From Desulfomonile tiedjei (lineage in GTDB: Bacteria > Desulfobacterota > Desulfomonilia > Desulfomonilales > Desulfomonilaceae): 42,453 bases of DNA. The notes under the pieces were generated by a model that saw nothing but the letters and a program-made list of their open reading frames with translations, was not told the DNA's origin and did no database searches. Position numbers and translations under genes: made by a program. The stretch covers positions 1 through 42,453 of the forward strand of contig DYLG01000004.1 in assembly GCA_020722215.1 (NCBI GenBank). The letters are read 5' to 3'. Shown piece after piece: positions 17,572 through 25,774 of this stretch (the first letter of the stretch is position 1; every line of letters starts with the position of its first letter).

Positions 17572-18314
17572 AGGAAATGGAACGAGACTCCTCTCTAAGC
17601 GACATCGAGCGGATAATCGGGTACGAATTCAATGACCGATCCCTGCTCGTGGACGCACTGACTCGTCGGAGCTTCTGGCACGAGAACCGGGAAACATGCT
17701 CAGGGAATAACGAACGGATGGAATTCCTAGGCGACGCGGTTCTCGGACTTGTGATTGCGGACGTTCTCTACAGGGAGTTCTCCGACGACGAGGAAGGGGA
17801 ACTCCAGAAGAAGAGGGCTGGCCTTGTCAACCGCGCGGCGCTGGCCCAGCTCATGAGGAATCTGAACCTGGCGCCTTTCATAAGGATGGGAAGAGGTGAC
17901 GAACTCTGCGGATGCAGAAACCGTGACTCCATTCTAGCGGACACACTCGAAGCGCTGGTGTCAGCCGTATTCCTTGACGGCGGTTTTGAATCCGCGAGAA
18001 AGCTCATTGAGAAACACTTCTATCCGATGATCGAGAGCTGCTCAACCCGCGACGGAATGGATGACTACCGAAGCCTCTTCCAGGAACAAGTCCAGGCCGA
18101 GCTGGGTTTGACTCCCAGGTACAAGGTGGTTGACGAATGGGGAGAGGACCACTGCAAGACCTTTGACGTTGCTGTGCTCCTCGGCGACGAAATCGTGGGG
18201 CAAGGCACAGGGTTCAGCAAGCGGGAGGCCTCACAGAACGCCGCTCGCGACGCTATGGAACGGATGGAAGCGGAAGGAACTCTCTCCCGGCGGAAGGGGA
18301 TGGCTGAGACATGA
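17568..18314 (+). CDS. rnc: Ribonuclease III
   Basis: 248 residues from a TTG start at 17568, four bases into the surE stop overlap, with GGAG five bases upstream. An ATG nine bases later is the alternative. The RNase III signature ERMEFLGDAVLGL (about 45) and second metal site in ILADTLEALVSAVFLDGG (about 120) are complete. The double-stranded RNA-binding domain follows from about 165. It cleaves structured rRNA and mRNA precursors. It overlaps sfsA by four bases. Confidence 0.96.
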   Translation: MKEMERDSSLSDIERIIGYEFNDRSLLVDALTRRSFWHENRETCSGNNERMEFLGDAVLGLVIADVLYREFSDDEEGELQKKRAGLVNRAALAQLMRNLNLAPFIRMGRGDELCGCRNRDSILADTLEALVSAVFLDGGFESARKLIEKHFYPMIESCSTRDGMDDYRSLFQEQVQAELGLTPRYKVVDEWGEDHCKTFDVAVLLGDEIVGQGTGFSKREASQNAARDAMERMEAEGTLSRRKGMAET

Positions 18315-19033
18315 CGGGGTCGGCCCGAAGCGGCGGGCTTGCCTGGCCTTCTTTGATCGAAGGAACTCTCGTAAGAAGATACAAACGATTCCTCGCCGAT
18401 GTGCGGCTGCGCAACGGCCGTCAGGTAACCGCACACTGCCCCAACTCAGGGAGCATGAAGGCCTGCTGCGAACCCGGCCGGCCCGTGTATCTCTCGAAAA
18501 GCGACAATCCCCGAAGGCGTCTCAAATACACGTGGGAGATGATCGCGATGCCTTCCTCGCTGGTCGGCGTGAATGCTCTGGCGCCCAACAGGCTTGTCAA
18601 ACAATCTGTAATAGCCGGGGAGATCCCCTGCCTGACAGGATATGAGACTGTCAGGAGCGAAGTGCGTTATGGAGTCAACTCCAGAATCGATCTACTGCTC
18701 GAAAACCTCCGCGGTGAGCGCTGCTTCATCGAGGTGAAGAACTGCACCCTCGTGGAACGCGGCGCGGCATACTTTCCGGACGCAGTTACCGCCAGAGGAA
18801 GCAAGCATCTCGTTGAGCTTCAGGCACAGTTGCGCCTCGGGCACAGGGCAGTGAATTTTTTTCTTATCCAGAGAATGGATGCAAAGATCTTCCGTCCCGC
18901 TGACCACATCGACCCCGGTTACGGCAAAGAGCTGCGAAAAGCGGCGAGGAACGGACTGGAAATCGTCGCTTACGACGTCCGTCTTGACCTGAACCGCATA
19001 ATGTTGAACGGTCCCGTCCCTTGTGAACTGTGA
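18311..19033 (+). CDS. sfsA: SfsA family nuclease/DNA-binding protein
   Basis: 240 residues. The family features are clear: LVRRYKRFLADV and VTAHCPNSGSM in the OB-like N-terminal domain, then the RecB-like nuclease core with RIDLLLE, FIEVKNCTLV and TARGSKHLVEL. It is annotated as a sugar-fermentation stimulation protein but the fold is nuclease-like. It is the last gene of the coupled run; a GGGGCG hairpin repeat follows and may help end transcription. Confidence 0.95.
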   Translation: MTGSARSGGLAWPSLIEGTLVRRYKRFLADVRLRNGRQVTAHCPNSGSMKACCEPGRPVYLSKSDNPRRRLKYTWEMIAMPSSLVGVNALAPNRLVKQSVIAGEIPCLTGYETVRSEVRYGVNSRIDLLLENLRGERCFIEVKNCTLVERGAAYFPDAVTARGSKHLVELQAQLRLGHRAVNFFLIQRMDAKIFRPADHIDPGYGKELRKAARNGLEIVAYDVRLDLNRIMLNGPVPCEL

Positions 19034-19128
19034 TATGGTAGAGGTGTGCCCTGAAACAAGACCGACGTTCGTGGTACGGCACGGACCAAGGTGGTCTACC
19101 CGTGCGAACACCGCTAGGCCGCGTTATG

Positions 19129-19222
19129 CAGGGGCGATCCTTGTGATCGCCCTCTTTGCGCGGCCCAAGGGGCGGTTGGAGGTGGATGCGGAGAAGAAGG
19201 GCGAATACAAGATTCTCCCCTA
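19129..19222. repeat. Double-hairpin repeat element, copy 1
   Basis: It starts with GGGGCGATC and forms a stem 19132-19139 with 19145-19152 (8 bp). After a spacer it carries a second unit, GGGCGAATacaagATTCTCCC, with one mismatch. The same two-hairpin order recurs at 40334-40430. It lies after sfsA and before the superoxide dismutase gene. Confidence 0.75.
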
Positions 19223-19306
19223 GAGCACAATCGCCAGACCGAGAAGCTTATTGCGACGGGCCCTCAGAACCCTGACGACCCCCATTACATGCAAAGGAGT
19301 ATTCCG

Positions 19307-20038
19307 ATGGATACCGGACTGAGCCGACGCGATCTTTTGGGAGGCGCGGGAGCCGTAGCCACGCTTGGACTGCTGGCTCCTTTTTTCACCTGGGAAGCGA
19401 TGGCTTCTTCAAGTAAAGAGGCTGGCGACAAGCCGGCCTTCGCGCACAAGCTGCCTCCGTTGCCCTACTCGGAGGACGCTTTAGAGCCGATTATCGACAG
19501 ACAAACCGTCAACATCCATTACAACAAGCATTTCGCCGGCTACGTCACCGGCCTGAACGATACTCTTGACAAGCTGGAAAAAGCCAGAGCAGCGGGCGAT
19601 TTCTCCGCGATAAAGTCTCTGAGCCGTGATCTCGCGTTCCATGGTTCAGGAGTGGTTCTCCATTGGATTTACTTCACCACTGTCCGACCCAAGCCCGCAG
19701 GCCCATCCGACGCGGTCCGGAAAGTGCTCGCAAGAGATTTCGGGTCTTTCGACAATTTCTGGAAGCAGTTTGCAGCCGCGACCAACCAGGTGGAAGCTTC
19801 CGGGTGGGGAATCCTCGGGTGGGAGCCCTTCAGCAAGCGGCTTGTAATCATGCAGGCGGAAAAGCACCAGAACCTTACCAGTTGGGGACTGATGCCGTTG
19901 CTGGTCTGTGACGTGTGGGAGCATGCGTACTATTTGAAGTACCAGAATCGCCGCTCCGAATACGTCGAGAATTTCAAGAACATCATCGACTGGAAAAAAG
20001 TCGAAGAAAGGTTTGCCACGTACTGCAGCCGCGGATAG
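19307..20038 (+). CDS. Tat-exported iron/manganese superoxide dismutase
   Basis: 243 residues from the ATG at 19307, which has AGGAG seven bases upstream (an ATG at 19289 lacks this). The N-terminus carries a twin-arginine signal, SRRDLLGG followed by a hydrophobic run to about residue 30. The Fe/Mn-SOD fold then gives metal ligands in NIHYNKHFAGY, FHGSGVVLHW and the pair in CDVWEHAYYLKY, where Asp and His are both present. It converts superoxide to peroxide and oxygen. Folded export by Tat implies a periplasmic location, unusual for this class. Which metal is used is not decided by sequence. Confidence 0.93.
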   Translation: MDTGLSRRDLLGGAGAVATLGLLAPFFTWEAMASSSKEAGDKPAFAHKLPPLPYSEDALEPIIDRQTVNIHYNKHFAGYVTGLNDTLDKLEKARAAGDFSAIKSLSRDLAFHGSGVVLHWIYFTTVRPKPAGPSDAVRKVLARDFGSFDNFWKQFAAATNQVEASGWGILGWEPFSKRLVIMQAEKHQNLTSWGLMPLLVCDVWEHAYYLKYQNRRSEYVENFKNIIDWKKVEERFATYCSRG

Positions 20039-20113
20039 GGCCGGTTCCGAATACGTGACGGCTAATCTGCCAAAGACCGTCAAAGAAACCAAGAAATCCC
20101 AATATCAATCTCC

Positions 20114-20142
20114 TCTTGGCGCCTTTGTGTCTTGGTGGTGAA
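20114..20142 (+). repeat. CTTGGTG octamer repeat, copy a
   Basis: Quasi-tandem 8-mers CTTGGCGC, CTTTGTGT, CTTGGTGG. It lies after the superoxide dismutase gene. It is preceded by GGCTAAT-C-TGCCAAA, similar to 23470-23490. Confidence 0.7.
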
Positions 20143-20200
20143 AGTTCTTTGCTCTCAGATCCGTCGTGCGGACCCCGATTTTCAATCATAGGAATTTCTC

Positions 20201-20512
20201 ATGCTTGCAGAACTGAGTGTCTTCCCCCTGGACAAGGGGGTGGAAGGGCTGAGCCGGTACGTGGCCGAGTCCATCCGGATCATCGAAGAAAGCGGTCTCG
20301 ATTATGAGGTGCACGCGCTGGGGACTCTTATCGAAGGGCCCACGGACAAGGTGTTCGAGGTGATTAGCAAGTGTCACGAAAACATGGTCCTTCACAGCGA
20401 CCGCGTGGTCACGTATGTGAAAATCGACGACCGTAAAGGAGCCCGCGGCCGCATCAAAGGCAAGGTTCGGTCCGTGGAGGAAAAACTGGGCAGGGATGTC
20501 CCCAAAGGATAG
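20201..20512 (+). CDS. MTH1187/YkoF-type thiamine-binding family protein
   Basis: 103 residues. The compact alpha/beta fold of the MTH1187 family is indicated by LAELSVFPLDKGVEGLSRYVAESI, YEVHALGTLIEGP and the C-terminal RVVTYVKIDDR. Family members bind thiamine-like ligands or assemble as oligomers, but most are uncharacterised. The ATG lies 162 bases after the superoxide dismutase gene, across a repeat. It is followed at three bases by the Nudix gene, so the two are likely co-transcribed. Confidence 0.82.
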   Translation: MLAELSVFPLDKGVEGLSRYVAESIRIIEESGLDYEVHALGTLIEGPTDKVFEVISKCHENMVLHSDRVVTYVKIDDRKGARGRIKGKVRSVEEKLGRDVPKG

Positions 20513-20515
20513 GTA

Positions 20516-21052
20516 TTGGGTCCGCTGACCATGGCGCATTCCACAGACCTCGAAATTCTCGACATCGTGGATGCTCACGACAGGGTAATCGGACAAGCGA
20601 CTCGTGGGGAAATCCACCGCCGGGGGCTTGCCCATCGGGCAGTGCACATGTTCGTGTTCGATCCTCAAGGAATGATCTACGTGCAGAGGCGTTCCGCGGA
20701 CAAGGACAGGTTCCCTTCCGTCTTGGACTCCTCGGCTTCCGGGCACGTGGACCCGGGCGAGTCGTATCACGCGGCTGCCGTGCGGGAGCTGAAGGAGGAA
20801 CTCGGCATCGAGGCCGACCTGAAAGACGTTCTCCAGGTAAGGGCCTCGGAGATCACGGACAATGAGCATGTGGTCCTTTTCGTTGCGTTCACCGATGACG
20901 TGCCTGCTCCCGATCGCTCTGAGATCCAATGGGGTGCTTTTATGAGCGCGCAAGAACTTTCCGCGATGATGGACATGAATCCCGACGATTTCGTGCCGGC
21001 TTTCATTCATCTCTGGAACTTGTTCCTGGAGGCAAAGAAGTGCGAGCCGTAG
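20516..21052 (+). CDS. Nudix hydrolase of the isopentenyl isomerase/YfcD-like group
   Basis: 178 residues if it starts at the TTG at 20516, or 173 from the ATG at 20531. Neither has a strong ribosome binding site. The Nudix box GHVDPGESYHAAAVRELKEELGI is intact (only partly quoted here; it spans about residues 80-102). The N-terminal EILDIVDAHDRVIGQATR and RRGLAHRAVHMFVF match the idi-like/YfcD Nudix proteins. The substrate is unknown. The stop overlaps the GTG start of dtd by 13 bases. Confidence 0.85.
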   Translation: MGPLTMAHSTDLEILDIVDAHDRVIGQATRGEIHRRGLAHRAVHMFVFDPQGMIYVQRRSADKDRFPSVLDSSASGHVDPGESYHAAAVRELKEELGIEADLKDVLQVRASEITDNEHVVLFVAFTDDVPAPDRSEIQWGAFMSAQELSAMMDMNPDDFVPAFIHLWNLFLEAKKCEP

Positions 21053-21480
21053 TCCAAAGAGTCTCCAAAGCGCGGGTATCAATTGGGAACCGCGTTGTGG
21101 GCGAGATAGGAAAGGGCCTTCTCGTGCTGCTCGCGGCCGCGCATGGAGATGGGCCGGACCAGGTCCGTTGGATGGCGGAAAAGCTTCCTGGGCTGCGAAT
21201 CTTTCCTGACGGCGAAGGCAAGATGAATCTCAGCCTTGTCCAAGTAGGCGGAAAGATGCTGGTTGTCTCCCAGTTCACCCTTTACGGCGATTGCAGAAAG
21301 GGAAAGCGCCCGTCCTTCGCCGGCTCCGCGCCGGGCGACGTTGCAGTGAGGCTTTATGAGGAATTCATAGAAGCGGTCAAGAGCAAGGGAATCCACGTTG
21401 AGCAAGGCGAATTCGGCGAAATGATGGATGTGGAATTGATCAACGACGGCCCGGTCACCCTCATTGTGGATTCTCCGTAA
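21040..21480 (+). CDS. dtd: D-aminoacyl-tRNA deacylase
   Basis: 146 residues from a GTG start at 21040 with GGAGG seven bases upstream. This start gives the family N-terminus RAVVQRVSKARV, and the longer upstream reading frame is the Nudix gene in another frame. The catalytic signatures SQFTLYGDCRKGKRPSF and the C-terminal NDGPVTLIVDS are intact, which carry the Gly-cisPro selectivity motif. It removes D-amino acids, and Gly, from mischarged tRNA. It overlaps the Nudix stop by 13 bases. Confidence 0.94.
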   Translation: MRAVVQRVSKARVSIGNRVVGEIGKGLLVLLAAAHGDGPDQVRWMAEKLPGLRIFPDGEGKMNLSLVQVGGKMLVVSQFTLYGDCRKGKRPSFAGSAPGDVAVRLYEEFIEAVKSKGIHVEQGEFGEMMDVELINDGPVTLIVDSP

Positions 21481-21517
21481 AGCGTCTTTCGGTGCAAGCG
21501 TCCATCGGGAGCGGTAA

Positions 21518-21543
21518 GAAATTAACCGCCAAGACACAAAGGG
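21518..21543 (-). repeat. CTTGGTG octamer repeat, copy b
   Basis: The complement reads CTTTGTGT, CTTGGCGG then TTAATTT, the inverted form of the other copies. It lies 38 bases after dtd. Confidence 0.65.
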
Positions 21544-21580
21544 AACCGATTCCGGATGAAGTCGAGAAGGTGTCAACACG

Positions 21581-21610
21581 TGTAGGGGCGGTTCCCGAAC
21601 CACCCCTACA
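21581..21610. repeat. GGGGCG hairpin repeat
   Basis: TGTAGGGGcGGTTC (21581-21594) pairs with GAACCaCCCCTACA (21597-21610), 14-bp arms with one mismatch and a 2-base loop. An outer GTGTCA / TGACAC pair extends the symmetry. It is intergenic, after dtd. Confidence 0.8.
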
Positions 21611-21731
21611 GTCGCCTTGTGACACGATTTTCCGGGTTGAACAATCAGCATTGTCCGGCTAGCTCTGCCGGCTATCTTTGTCGAGGGGAGCCGGACCTGC
21701 GCGTACTGAAGACGTCGATGAGTCTGATTCA

Positions 21732-22706
21732 ATGCAGAAATCAGCGGTGAGCACCAAGTCCGGCATCGAAACCGAATACGTCCCTTGTGACTTGTGCTGC
21801 TCGACTGACCACGAGCTGCTCTTCACCAGGACAGACCCGATCACCGGCGAGGACTTCAACCTTTTGCAATGCTCCTGCGGCATGGCTCTGGTGAATCCCA
21901 TGCCCACGGAGGCCTCCATTCCGCTGCTGTATCCCCCCGAATATCTTCATGGCAAAGAGTTGAAAACCGTGATGTACGGGCGGATGCTTCGTCTACTCGA
22001 AGGCGCTCCCGGCAAGAAACTTCTCGATGTGGGGTGCGGCCGCGGGCAGTTCATCCATTATGCCTCTCGGCAAGGCTGGAAAGCCGAAGGAGTTGATCTG
22101 ATCCGATGGGACGATCCTTGTCCGGTTTCCATCAGGATCGGGGATTTTTCCACGATGGATTTGGCGGAGCGCTCCTATGACGCGATCACCGCGTGGGCCT
22201 TGCTGGAGCATGTAAGAAAGCCGTCGCTGTATTTCGGCAAGGTCTCGCGGCTTCTCCAAAATGGCGGCAGATTCGTTTTCGTTGTGCCCAACATCGCGGC
22301 TCCGGGAATGAAGACCAATTGCTCCGAGGACATTCCCAGGCATCTGTGGCTGTTCACTGAGGACACCGTGAAGCGGTATCTGGAACGCGTCGGCATGGAA
22401 GCGGTTTCAATTCTTCATAACGGCAGGATCTACAAGGCATATCCGTTCGGAGCATTGAGTTCCCGACTACGAGGGCGTGGAGAGACCCGCTGCGCGGTTC
22501 TCGAAAACAAGGCGGTTGCTTTGCTGAGAAACCGACAGGTCAAAGGCAACATGGGCGCATGGATAGCGGATGTTTTCCGGGAATTGGGTCCCGCGGACCT
22601 GATCATCGACTCCATGGATCTGGCTTTCGGTATTCTCCTGGCGGGCTTCTCCAGGCTCATCGGCAACTACGGCTCAATGACCGTGATCGCCAGGCGGGTG
22701 TCTTGA
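21732..22706 (+). CDS. Class I SAM-dependent methyltransferase with N-terminal Cys cluster
   Basis: 324 residues from the ATG at 21732 (an in-frame TTG at 21678 would add 18). The N-terminus has a CDLCCS...CSCG pattern (about 20-55) that may bind zinc. The Rossmann core begins with KLLDVGCGRGQFIHYAS (about 98-114), followed by AITAWALLEHV and FVFVVPN. The family methylates small molecules, often sugars or polyketide-like products. No substrate is implied by neighbours. It is a probable single gene; hairpin repeats follow its stop. Confidence 0.82.
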   Translation: MQKSAVSTKSGIETEYVPCDLCCSTDHELLFTRTDPITGEDFNLLQCSCGMALVNPMPTEASIPLLYPPEYLHGKELKTVMYGRMLRLLEGAPGKKLLDVGCGRGQFIHYASRQGWKAEGVDLIRWDDPCPVSIRIGDFSTMDLAERSYDAITAWALLEHVRKPSLYFGKVSRLLQNGGRFVFVVPNIAAPGMKTNCSEDIPRHLWLFTEDTVKRYLERVGMEAVSILHNGRIYKAYPFGALSSRLRGRGETRCAVLENKAVALLRNRQVKGNMGAWIADVFRELGPADLIIDSMDLAFGILLAGFSRLIGNYGSMTVIARRVS

Positions 22707-22746
22707 GGCGACCCCAATTGAGGGGTTTGGGGGCAGTGAGTTCCGG

Positions 22747-22776
22747 GGAGGCCCCTTTCTGCAAAAAGGGGCCTCC
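22747..22776. repeat. GGAGGCCCC hairpin repeat, copy 1
   Basis: A perfect 12-bp stem (22747-22758 with 22765-22776) and a 6-base loop. It is followed by GGCCGCAACCAAGAA. No T-run follows, so it is not a canonical terminator. A related inverted copy lies at 33117-33164 and a partial one at 32951-32968. Confidence 0.75.
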
Positions 22777-22810
22777 GGCCGCAACCAAGAAGAATTTAAT
22801 ATACGGATTT

Positions 22811-22837
22811 CTTGGTGTCTTTGTGCCTTGGTGGTTG
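22811..22837 (+). repeat. CTTGGTG octamer repeat, copy c
   Basis: Clear 8-mers CTTGGTGT, CTTTGTGC, CTTGGTGG then TT. It lies between the convergent methyltransferase and DUF1285-like genes. Confidence 0.75.
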
Positions 22838-22848
22838 GATTCTTGCTT

Positions 22849-23340
22849 TCACCCTTGTCGCGTCTTGATGGGTGAGCGTTTCCCCTGGATCACTATATAG
22901 AAGGTTTCCTCTTTGGCGTCGGAGTCGATGTACTTGGCCAGTTCATGGTAAGCAGGTCTGGAAAAGCGTGCGTGGAACGATCCCCGTTTCACCGTGATGT
23001 ACGGCACGTTTTCTTCGCCGATCCAGAAAAAGTCCGGGTCAAAGGGTTCGTCGGTTCCGTCGTTAAGACTGATGCGAAGCCCGTTCGGTCCCCCATCCAA
23101 CAGGCGCTCCACTACGAAGGGTGCGTCTTCCACCTGAACACGGCAGATCTCCCGGCCCCAGCGTATCTGGTACGCGCCGTCGGGTGTTTTTTCCAGACAT
23201 TGGTTGAAGTGAAGGTAAATCCGCCGGTGGATGATCTCGGCGCCGTTCTGGAACCAGCGTCCTTCCTTGTCAATGAACAGCTTCAGATAGGGCGTGACGT
23301 CGAATACCTCTTCGCCTGAACCTTCCCGGGATTGGGTCAT
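22849..23340 (-). CDS. DUF1285-like protein
   Basis: 163 residues from the ATG at 23340, which has AAAGGA five bases upstream. Longer in-frame starts lack a ribosome binding site. Family-like features are a WFQNGAEIIHRRIYLHF segment and CRVQVEDAPFVV (about 70-85), with two beta domains. The function of the family is unknown. It follows the transglycosylase gene on the same strand after a 210-base gap and may be in its transcript. Confidence 0.7.
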   Translation of the reverse strand: MTQSREGSGEEVFDVTPYLKLFIDKEGRWFQNGAEIIHRRIYLHFNQCLEKTPDGAYQIRWGREICRVQVEDAPFVVERLLDGGPNGLRISLNDGTDEPFDPDFFWIGEENVPYITVKRGSFHARFSRPAYHELAKYIDSDAKEETFYIVIQGKRSPIKTRQG

Positions 23341-23549
23341 CGGTGTCCTTTCCGTGGTGCCTTTCGCCGCAATGTGAGTCATTATGCGGATTGCCAATAG
23401 TTTTGTCTCGTTGGCCATGCCGGCGCCGTCACAGGTAGCCGGTGACCCACGGGATAGCACCAATTTAATCGGCTAATATGCCAAAAGTTTTTGCCGGGAA
23501 ATTCGGACAAAATCTTTGGCATCTGCCATATGCCGGCCCGCGCATGCGT

Positions 23550-25613
23550 CTACCAGTATCCGGCCAGATCCTTTCTCCTATGGAGGAGAGAGTAGGCTCT
23601 GTACCCAGCCAGAACATTCTTCACATAGAGCCTTGTCTCCGAATAGGGGATACTCTCGATGAACTCATCCTGCTTCATGTGACCGTTTCTGCGTACCCAT
23701 TGGCGCACCTTGGCTATGTCTGCGTTGTAAGAGGCGATAGCGGGCACGAGTTTACCTTTGAAGGTTCCGATGTTGTCCGCAAGGATTCTTATCCCGAAGC
23801 GCAGATTCTTCTTCGGGTCCAGCATGTTGGCGATGAGCTTTGGGGGCACCTGGTCCCGCTTCCGAACCAGCCCGGTGGCTCCGGGAGTCACCTGCATAAG
23901 TCCCAAGGCCCCTGCGGGCGAGACCGCAGCGGCGTCGTACAAGCTCTCCTGGCGCATCACGGCCCAGACTAGATACGGATCAACCGAGTACTGCTTGGCG
24001 GCACGAATCGTCTCCTCGGGATGCACGCGGGGGAAGGCGATTTCCACGAAGTCCTTGGGCGCATCAGCCGGTGGATTCACCATGAGATTGCCGAACCTTG
24101 ACGCCAGTATCTCTCGGGCACGGCGATAATCCCCGGCCGCGTGCGCGGCTTTTGCACGGAGGAACGTAACCGCGGGCGACGACCTCACGTTGCTGGGGAG
24201 TGCTTCCAGATTGAGAAGAGCAAACTCCGGGAAGCCTTTACGCATAAGCTCCTCGGCATTGGCCACCAGCTTGTGGGACTGCTGTTCAGCAGTGAGCCTC
24301 AAGTCCGGGACTGAAGAGCGGGAAACGGTAACGATGGTGACTTTTTTGCCCAAGGACCGCAGGACCTTAGCAGCCTGGGTCCCGTAGTAAGTAAGCGGCG
24401 CGTTGCGGGCGAGGTCCTCCAGCAACGGCATTGCCTCATCGGAACGGCCGCAGTGCATCAAGCACCTTGCCTGCCAGTATTTTGACGGCTCGCCGAGGCT
24501 GCCTGCAGAGGAAGCGGCGCCGGCTTCCCGAAAAGCCATAGCCGCCTTCTCGTAATCTTTCTTATGATATTTGATCCACGCGGTTTTCCATAGCACGGAC
24601 ACCTTCATGGACAAAGGCGGCCCGGTGAGAAGCAGCTTGCGGAAGTAGCTCTCAGCTTGATCCAACTGATGCTTCTCGAGATGATGGACGGCCAAGTCGA
24701 AAAGCGCCTTCCTCTTCAAATTAACCGGACCCTTATTCGCGATCTCAAGACTCGTTTCGACGAATTCTTTGTCCCTGTCCAGCCGCCAGTAAAGAAGGCT
24801 GAGAAGGTGGAGTGCATCCATACGTGTAGCTTCGGGAAGGTTCTCTTTCAGGAGCTTCTTGAGCAGATCGACTGCTTCGTCGTTGCGCCGGGCCTTGTAC
24901 AGGCACTCCGCCACCTTCAGGACCAGGCGATTGTCGGAAGGCGCATGTTTCCAAAGAGAGCGGTAAGTCTTTTCCGCAAGATCGAATCGCCCCATGCGAA
25001 ACAGGCGAGACGCGCGGGATCGCTTCTCCGCTTCGGAGAACTCCGTGGGACGAATTTTGCCCGTGAATACTAGTCGAGACAGCTCTTCACCGGCCTGAAG
25101 ACCCTCAACTGAAGCCGGATAGTGTAGGTACAACTTTCGATAGTAGACATACGCCTGCTCGTAGTTGCCAAGCGCTCGTTCCAGCCGTGCAAGCTGGAGA
25201 ATCCGCATAGTCTTTTCCTTGCCGTTGGCTCCCACGATCAGAGTCTTGAGGCTGAGTTTCGCGTCCGCCTTCCCCTGAGCGCATTGCGCGTCAACCAGGG
25301 TCCTTTGGGCAACATCCCGATACGGGCTGTCCGGAAACTTGCCGAGGAATTCCTTTAACACCGCTTCGGCTCTGTCATGTCGGCCAAACTTTTCATGACA
25401 GCGCGCGGTAAGTATGTAGGCTACCGGTCCGTACAAAGGGTCCGCAAGGGTTTTCTCCCACAATTCTATGGCTCGTAGAAGCCGGTTCGCATCATAATGG
25501 CGTTTGGCTTCAATGAAAAGGTCCTCATCCGTAGCCACCGCAGGAAGCGTCGTCACGACAAGAGCCGCCAAGAGGCTGACCGAAAAAACAAATCCGAGAC
25601 GACCGCGCTTCAT
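23550..25613 (-). CDS. TPR-containing lytic transglycosylase (Slt70-like)
   Basis: 687 residues. A signal peptide spans about residues 1-27. A long helical solenoid of TPR-like repeats fills about 30-500. The C-terminal SLT domain has the catalytic Glu556 in MRQESLYDAAAVSPAGALGLMQ, then the IASYNA strand near 626. It cleaves peptidoglycan between MurNAc and GlcNAc to form anhydro ends, in the periplasm. The E-S-x-G/A-L-G-L-M-Q pattern is intact. The TPR part resembles the U-shaped ring of Slt70. It is minus-strand, upstream of the DUF1285-like gene. Confidence 0.92.
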   Translation of the reverse strand: MKRGRLGFVFSVSLLAALVVTTLPAVATDEDLFIEAKRHYDANRLLRAIELWEKTLADPLYGPVAYILTARCHEKFGRHDRAEAVLKEFLGKFPDSPYRDVAQRTLVDAQCAQGKADAKLSLKTLIVGANGKEKTMRILQLARLERALGNYEQAYVYYRKLYLHYPASVEGLQAGEELSRLVFTGKIRPTEFSEAEKRSRASRLFRMGRFDLAEKTYRSLWKHAPSDNRLVLKVAECLYKARRNDEAVDLLKKLLKENLPEATRMDALHLLSLLYWRLDRDKEFVETSLEIANKGPVNLKRKALFDLAVHHLEKHQLDQAESYFRKLLLTGPPLSMKVSVLWKTAWIKYHKKDYEKAAMAFREAGAASSAGSLGEPSKYWQARCLMHCGRSDEAMPLLEDLARNAPLTYYGTQAAKVLRSLGKKVTIVTVSRSSVPDLRLTAEQQSHKLVANAEELMRKGFPEFALLNLEALPSNVRSSPAVTFLRAKAAHAAGDYRRAREILASRFGNLMVNPPADAPKDFVEIAFPRVHPEETIRAAKQYSVDPYLVWAVMRQESLYDAAAVSPAGALGLMQVTPGATGLVRKRDQVPPKLIANMLDPKKNLRFGIRILADNIGTFKGKLVPAIASYNADIAKVRQWVRRNGHMKQDEFIESIPYSETRLYVKNVLAGYRAYSLLHRRKDLAGYW

Positions 25614-25774
25614 GTGCCTTTGGACTCCTATAGGCCAACGGAACGCTACCTACGAGAAACGATTCAGTATTTTAGTATGCTGGAAGGCAAACGTCAACCA
25701 ACGCATGATTGCCGGCGCCGCCTGAGTTCCCAACAGGGCGCCGGGCCACAGGTTTCGGAGAGCTTCCGGGAGGG

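Noticed and set aside
20929-21039. Upstream extension of dtd into the Nudix gene
   Set aside because: The GTG at 21040 has a strong ribosome binding site and gives the exact family N-terminus.
20186-21082. 298-codon minus-strand open frame
   Set aside because: It crosses three genes on the other strand that have clear motifs.
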